A stretch of DNA of 10,066 bases, from assembly GCA_017543415.1 (NCBI GenBank), contig JAFYGD010000175.1, forward strand, positions 1 to 10,066. The letters are read 5' to 3'. Positions 6,383-10,066 of the stretch are shown here, in pieces. The translations under genes were made by a program, and so were the position numbers. Each line of letters opens with the position of its first letter. The stretch's first letter is position 1. Source of the DNA: Eubacterium sp. (GTDB lineage Bacteria > Bacillota > Clostridia > Oscillospirales > Acutalibacteraceae). The notes below the pieces were generated by a model. That model ran no database searches and was not told the origin of the DNA. It saw only the letters and a list, made by a program, of their open reading frames with translations.

Positions 6383-7771
6383 ATGAACAAGAATTCAATG
6401 CTCAGCGGCAGCATACTTAAGGGGGTAATGCTTTTTGCGTTTCCCATTATGCTTTCGCAGCTATTGCAGTACAACTACAGCTTTGTAGATAATATTATTG
6501 TCGGAAGATACGCGGGCAACGCCGCCCTTGCGGCGGTGGGAAATGTCGGCGCTATTAATTCTTTTGTCATAGGCGCGGCGCTCGGGCTTACCAACGGCTT
6601 TACAATCCCCGTTGCCCACGCCTTCGGCGCGGGCGACAGACGTGCGGTTGCAAAATATGCGGGCTCAAGCATAGTGGTTGCGTTTTTAATAGGGCTCGTT
6701 ATCGTTGTAACGGCGCATATTCTTTCAACCCCGCTTTTAAGGCTTATCGGCACGCCCGATGAGATTATCGGCCTTTCCGCAAGCTATGTTAACATTTTAT
6801 ACTACGCGGTGCCTATCCAGATGCTTTCAAACAACTTTACCGCAATATCCCGCGCGGTGGGGGAAAGCAGAAAGCCGCTGTATTTCTATGCCGCAAGCGG
6901 CCTTGTAAACCTCTTTCTTGATTTGCTTTTTGTTAAGCACTTCGGCTGGGGAGTTAAGGGCGCCGCGGTTGCAACCCTGCTTTCCCACTGCGTTGCAGCA
7001 CTGCTAACGGGAATTTACGTTTTCAGGTTCAACAAAAACGTTGACATAAAAAAAGAGGACCTGCGCCCCAACTCAAAAACCGCCTGGAGCCAGATTAAGC
7101 TCGGAATCCCCGTATCCCTTCAGTTTACAATTACGTCGGTAGGCTCAATGGCGCTTCAAAGCGCGGTTAACTCCTTCGGCGCAAGCGTAATGGCGGGCTT
7201 TACCGCAGCGGCAAGGGTTGAAAGCTTAACAAATATTCCGATGAGCGGCTTCGGCGTTGCGGCGCAGACCTTTTCCGGTCAGAACTTCGGCGCAAAGAAC
7301 AGCGAAAGAATCATTAAGGGGACGAAGATGATACTCGCCTTCGGAATAATGACCTCCGTTCTTATGAGCCTTATTCTGTATTTTGCAGGACCTTATGCGG
7401 TTTCGCTTTTTATGAAGGAGCAAAATGCGGAAATAATGACCGCCGCAAAGGCGTACATAAAAGCCGTTGCACAGTGCTATTCCCTTGTTGCGGTTCTTCT
7501 TGTTTTAAGGAACTCGCTTCAGGGCATGGGCTTTACCTACGCAAACGCAATCGCAGGCGCGGGCGAGCTTTTCGGAAGGCTTGCAATAGCGTTTATATTT
7601 ACACGCCTTATAGGCTTCAGCGCGGTTTGCTACGCAGGGCCTGCGGCGTGGCTGCTGGCGGATATTCCGCTTGCAATTATTTATATCCACAAGCTTAAAC
7701 TGCTTAAAACGGGTGAGATTTATGAAAATAAGCACAATTCTGAAAAACAACAGAGCCACCGTTTCGTTTGA
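6383..7771 (+). CDS. MATE family efflux transporter
   Basis: The 462-residue, strongly hydrophobic protein has about 12 membrane segments in the two-bundle layout of MATE (multidrug and toxin extrusion) cation antiporters of the inner membrane. The first bundle opens with KGVMLFAFPIMLSQLLQYNYSFVDNIIVGRYAG (13-45), typical of NorM/DinF-type members. A cytoplasmic linker at about 216-237 leads to the second bundle, which opens SQIKLGIPVSLQFTITSVGSM (236-256). The start is ATG 6383, with a weak GGACGAG directly before it. The gene's 3' end overlaps metF by 50 bp, so residues 447-462, a hydrophilic tail, are read from inside metF in another frame. Substrate and direction are unknown. The link to methionine genes may only mean shared transcription. 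Confidence 0.93.
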   Translation: MNKNSMLSGSILKGVMLFAFPIMLSQLLQYNYSFVDNIIVGRYAGNAALAAVGNVGAINSFVIGAALGLTNGFTIPVAHAFGAGDRRAVAKYAGSSIVVAFLIGLVIVVTAHILSTPLLRLIGTPDEIIGLSASYVNILYYAVPIQMLSNNFTAISRAVGESRKPLYFYAASGLVNLFLDLLFVKHFGWGVKGAAVATLLSHCVAALLTGIYVFRFNKNVDIKKEDLRPNSKTAWSQIKLGIPVSLQFTITSVGSMALQSAVNSFGASVMAGFTAAARVESLTNIPMSGFGVAAQTFSGQNFGAKNSERIIKGTKMILAFGIMTSVLMSLILYFAGPYAVSLFMKEQNAEIMTAAKAYIKAVAQCYSLVAVLLVLRNSLQGMGFTYANAIAGAGELFGRLAIAFIFTRLIGFSAVCYAGPAAWLLADIPLAIIYIHKLKLLKTGEIYENKHNSEKQQSHRFV

Positions 7772-8582
7772 GATTTTCCCGCCGAAAAAGTGGGATAAAA
7801 TTGAAAGCACCAAGGCGGTAGTGCGTGAAATGAGCAAGGCGCAGCCCGCCTTTATGAGCGTTACCTACGGCGCTTCCGGAACGGGCGCTGGCTATACGCG
7901 AGAAATTGCAGAGGCGGTTAAGGACAGCGGAATTACCCCGCTTTCCCACCTTACCTGCCTTACCTCAACGCGTGAAAAAATTCACTCCGTTGTGAGCGAC
8001 CTGAAGGAAAGCGGCGTTGAAAATATACTCGCCCTGCGCGGTGATATACCGGAGGGCTTTGAGTTCCCCGATACGCAGTATTTCGAGCACGCTTATCAGC
8101 TTGTAAACGAAATAAAGAGCATGGGCGATTTCTGTATAGGCGGCGCCTGCTACCCCGAAATCCACCCCGAAAGCAAAAACAGGGTTGAGGATTTGGAATA
8201 CCTTAAGGAAAAGGTTGACTGCGGTCTTGATTTCCTAACCTCGCAGATGTTTTTTGATAACGAACAGTTTTTGAATTTTGTTGAAATGTGCCGCGTTAAG
8301 GGCATTGAGGTTCCGGTTATTGCGGGAATTATGCCCATTGCCAACGCAAAGCAGATTCGCCGCAGCATTGAGCTTTCAAACTGCTCCGTGCCGAAAAAGT
8401 TTTATAAAATTATGGAGCGCTTCGGCGAGGACGACGTTTCAATGCAGCAGGCGGGAATTATTTATGCAACCGAGCAGATAATAGACCTTATGGCAAACGG
8501 CATTAACAATATACATATTTACACAATGAACAAGCCCGCGGTTGCGCTTAAAATCATGGACGGGCTGAGGGATATTTTATAA
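7722..8582 (+). CDS. metF: Methylenetetrahydrofolate reductase
   Basis: MetF reduces 5,10-methylene-THF to 5-methyl-THF with FAD, supplying the methyl donor for methionine synthase. The 286-residue product has the TIM-barrel family motifs in order: SFEIFPPKKW (15-24, containing the catalytic-type Glu17), SHLTCL (75-80), LALRGDIP (103-110, Asp108 near the flavin), GACYPEIHPES (141-151), TSQMFFDNEQFL (173-184), AGIMPI (201-206) and HIYTMNK (265-271). The start chosen is ATG 7722, with GGGTGAG at 7711-7717, because family similarity begins there; an earlier in-frame ATG at 7671 adds 17 residues that lie inside the MATE gene. It overlaps the MATE gene by 50 bp and the next gene by 1 bp, implying translational coupling. 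The clostridial electron donor (NADH or ferredoxin via partners) is not settled by this sequence. Confidence 0.96.
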   Translation: MKISTILKNNRATVSFEIFPPKKWDKIESTKAVVREMSKAQPAFMSVTYGASGTGAGYTREIAEAVKDSGITPLSHLTCLTSTREKIHSVVSDLKESGVENILALRGDIPEGFEFPDTQYFEHAYQLVNEIKSMGDFCIGGACYPEIHPESKNRVEDLEYLKEKVDCGLDFLTSQMFFDNEQFLNFVEMCRVKGIEVPVIAGIMPIANAKQIRRSIELSNCSVPKKFYKIMERFGEDDVSMQQAGIIYATEQIIDLMANGINNIHIYTMNKPAVALKIMDGLRDIL

Positions 8583-9148
8583 TGAAAAAAGAGGAAGTTC
8601 TGCGTTACCTCAGAACAAGCTCAAAAACACAGGACGGGCAAATCCTTTCCCTTGTTGATACGGCTTGCAAAAAGATTGAAAGCGTAAGCGTTCCAAAAAC
8701 GCTTTACCGCATTTTTGATATTGAGGTCGGCGAAGACGGAATAACGCTCGGCGGAGAAACCTTTAAAAGCGTCCGCCTTGCCGAAAACTTAAAGGGCTGC
8801 TCCCGTGCCGTGCTTTTCGGCGCAACGCTCGGCACCGCCGTTGACCGTGAAATCAACCGCGCGGCTTCAACCGACGTGGCGCTGGCAATGGCTGAACAGG
8901 CTGCGGCTGCGGCTGAAATTGAAGAGGTCTGCGACTCGCTTGAGGAAAATATAAAGGCAAGCCTCGGCGTGAATTTAAGGCAGCGCTATTCCCCCGGATA
9001 TTTTGATTTGAAAATTGAGGAGCAGAAAAAGGTTTTCGCCCTGCTTGAACTGACAAAGCGAACCGGAATTACGCTTACCGAAACCTTTGAAATGCTCCCG
9101 ACAAAAAGCGTTACCGCGTTTATTGGAATAGAGGACAGTTATGATTAA
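8582..9148 (+). CDS. Stand-alone methionine synthase activation-domain protein
   Basis: This 188-residue protein resembles the C-terminal AdoMet-binding reactivation domain of MetH. The hallmark is RYSPGYFDLKIEEQ (135-148), the counterpart of the R-x-x-x-G-Y AdoMet-binding signature, followed by LTKRTGITLTETFEMLPTKSV (157-177), the conserved end of the domain. In the family this domain supplies AdoMet and, with a reductant, remethylates cob(II)alamin formed by accidental oxidation of the cofactor. Here it is a separate protein encoded just before metH, a split arrangement also known from Thermotoga and other anaerobes. The start ATG overlaps the metF stop (TAATG), with GAGGGA at 8567-8572. 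An alanine-rich helix spans about 99-113. The assignment is good; reactivation activity is inferred. Confidence 0.92.
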   Translation: MKKEEVLRYLRTSSKTQDGQILSLVDTACKKIESVSVPKTLYRIFDIEVGEDGITLGGETFKSVRLAENLKGCSRAVLFGATLGTAVDREINRAASTDVALAMAEQAAAAAEIEEVCDSLEENIKASLGVNLRQRYSPGYFDLKIEEQKKVFALLELTKRTGITLTETFEMLPTKSVTAFIGIEDSYD

Positions 9149-10066
9149 GTATTTTGACGGCGGAACGGGAACTATGCTTAACCTTAAGGCAGGCGAGCTT
9201 CCCGAACAACTGAATATTACCGACCCCGAGCGTATTTTTGCGGTGCATAAGGCCTACGCCGAAGCGGGCGCGGACATTATTACCGCCAACACCTTCGGCG
9301 CAAACCCGCTCAAATACGAAAACTGCGCTGAAATTGTTAAGGCGGGCGTTGCCCTTGCAAAAAGAACGGGCAAAAAGGCGGCTCTTGACATAGGACCGAC
9401 GGGCAGGCTTTTAAAGCCCATGGGCGACCTTGCGTTTGAGGACTGCTACAACGCCTTCGCCGAGGTTGTAAAAGCAGGCGCAGAAGAAGCGGACCTTGTT
9501 TTAATTGAAACAATGGGCGACACCTATGAAATCAAGGCGGCAATCCTTGCGGCAAAGGAAAACTGCTCGCTTCCCGTTTTTGTTTCAATGATATTTGATG
9601 AAAAGGGAAGGCTTTTAACGGGTGCGGATATTAAAACCGCCTGCGCAGTTGTCGAAGGACTCGGCGCCGACGTTATAGGCTTTAACTGCGGGCTCGGACC
9701 CAAGCAGATGCTTCCGCTGATTGAGGAGCTGCAAAAATGGACCTCGCTCCCGGTTATGGTTAACCCCAACGCGGGACTGCCCGAGGTTGTAAACGGCAAA
9801 ACGGTTTACAATGTAACGCCCGAAGAGTTTTCCGACTATATGCTTGAGGCGGCAAAGCTCGGTGTTTCCTATCTCGGCGGCTGCTGCGGAACAACCCCCG
9901 CACATATTAAGGCTACTGTTGAAAAAACGAAAAACATTCCCGACAGCGTTCCCGAATTTAAAACGCATACTCTTGTAACGAGCGGCAGCGAATGCGCCGT
10001 TTTCGGTGAAAAGAGCCTTGTAATAGGCGAGCGCATTAACCCTACGGGCAAGCCCCTGCTTAAAGA
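9141..10066 (+). CDS. metH: Methionine synthase (cobalamin-dependent), N-terminal part, cut by window edge
   Basis: The frame starts ATG 9141, supported by GAGGA at 9131-9135, overlaps the previous gene by 8 bp, and runs open to the right edge (308 codons plus 2 bases). Residues 1-about 262 form the homocysteine-binding domain: FDGGTGTML (5-13), ADIITANTFGAN (44-55), DIGPTGRLLKPMGD (83-96), and the zinc-thiolate cysteines Cys183 in FNCGLGP and Cys248-Cys249 in GGCCGTTPAH. Residues 294 onward (VIGERINPTGKPLLK) begin the pterin-binding domain that accepts 5-methyl-THF. The enzyme transfers the methyl group via cobalamin to homocysteine, making methionine. Because a separate activation protein precedes it, this MetH probably ends after the cobalamin-binding domain; that part is outside the window. 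Confidence 0.95.
   Translation, partial: MIKYFDGGTGTMLNLKAGELPEQLNITDPERIFAVHKAYAEAGADIITANTFGANPLKYENCAEIVKAGVALAKRTGKKAALDIGPTGRLLKPMGDLAFEDCYNAFAEVVKAGAEEADLVLIETMGDTYEIKAAILAAKENCSLPVFVSMIFDEKGRLLTGADIKTACAVVEGLGADVIGFNCGLGPKQMLPLIEELQKWTSLPVMVNPNAGLPEVVNGKTVYNVTPEEFSDYMLEAAKLGVSYLGGCCGTTPAHIKATVEKTKNIPDSVPEFKTHTLVTSGSECAVFGEKSLVIGERINPTGKPLLK

Noticed and set aside
7671..7721. Longer metF start inside the MATE gene
   Set aside because: The extra 17 residues are MATE-coding DNA in another frame; MetF similarity and the GGGTGAG site support ATG 7722.
7505..7837. 110-codon antisense open frame over the MATE-metF junction
   Set aside because: It lies opposite two clear genes and has no recognisable domain or ribosome site.

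Overview
The window looks like an ordinary chromosomal segment of a Clostridia-type Firmicute, probably a Ruminococcaceae/Oscillospiraceae-like gut anaerobe. The grounds are family resemblance (a YoaP-type acetyltransferase, a small DUF951 protein, a clostridial S1-like protein, an M18 aminopeptidase, a stand-alone MetH reactivation protein), purine-rich Shine-Dalgarno sites, and AT-rich intergenic spacers around moderately GC-rich genes. This placement is inference; no rRNA or other phylogenetic marker was searched.

Layout: (1) 1-596, the 3' part of a GNAT/YoaP-like acetyltransferase gene on the + strand. It converges on (2) an S1-domain RNA-binding protein gene at 685-1596 on the - strand, with a strong 17-bp hairpin between them. 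(3) A divergent AT-rich promoter region (1597-1711) carries a near-consensus extended -10 promoter for a 58-codon DUF951 gene (1712-1888). (4) Housekeeping genes on the + strand follow: prfA (release factor 1, 2007-3080), a fused Sua5/TsaC-dephospho-CoA kinase gene (3212-4783) and an M18 aminopeptidase gene (4933-6333). (5) A tightly packed, overlapping cluster runs to the right edge: MATE transporter (6383-7771), metF (7722-8582), a stand-alone methionine synthase activation protein (8582-9148) and the 5' part of metH (9141 to the edge). The last three form a coherent methyl-transfer module: MetF makes 5-methyl-THF, MetH passes the methyl group to homocysteine, and the activation protein is expected to rescue oxidised cobalamin.

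The most unusual structure is a family of about 115-125 bp interspersed elements filling three successive intergenic gaps (about 1876-1990, 3078-3200, 4781-4904). Each has AT-rich arms built from short about 7-bp units related to TTGATAA, arranged as inverted repeats around a GC-rich core with two mini-hairpins. Copies 1 and 3 have cores identical at 45 of 47 positions but in opposite orientation. All three abut or overlap the upstream stop codon, and copy 1 appears to encode the last residues and stop of the DUF951 gene. The second notable item is the Sua5-CoaE fusion, whose kinase P-loop reads GKG-Y where GKS/T is usual.

No tRNA, rRNA, CRISPR array, phage gene or transposase was recognised, and there is no gene-free stretch longer than 300 bases.
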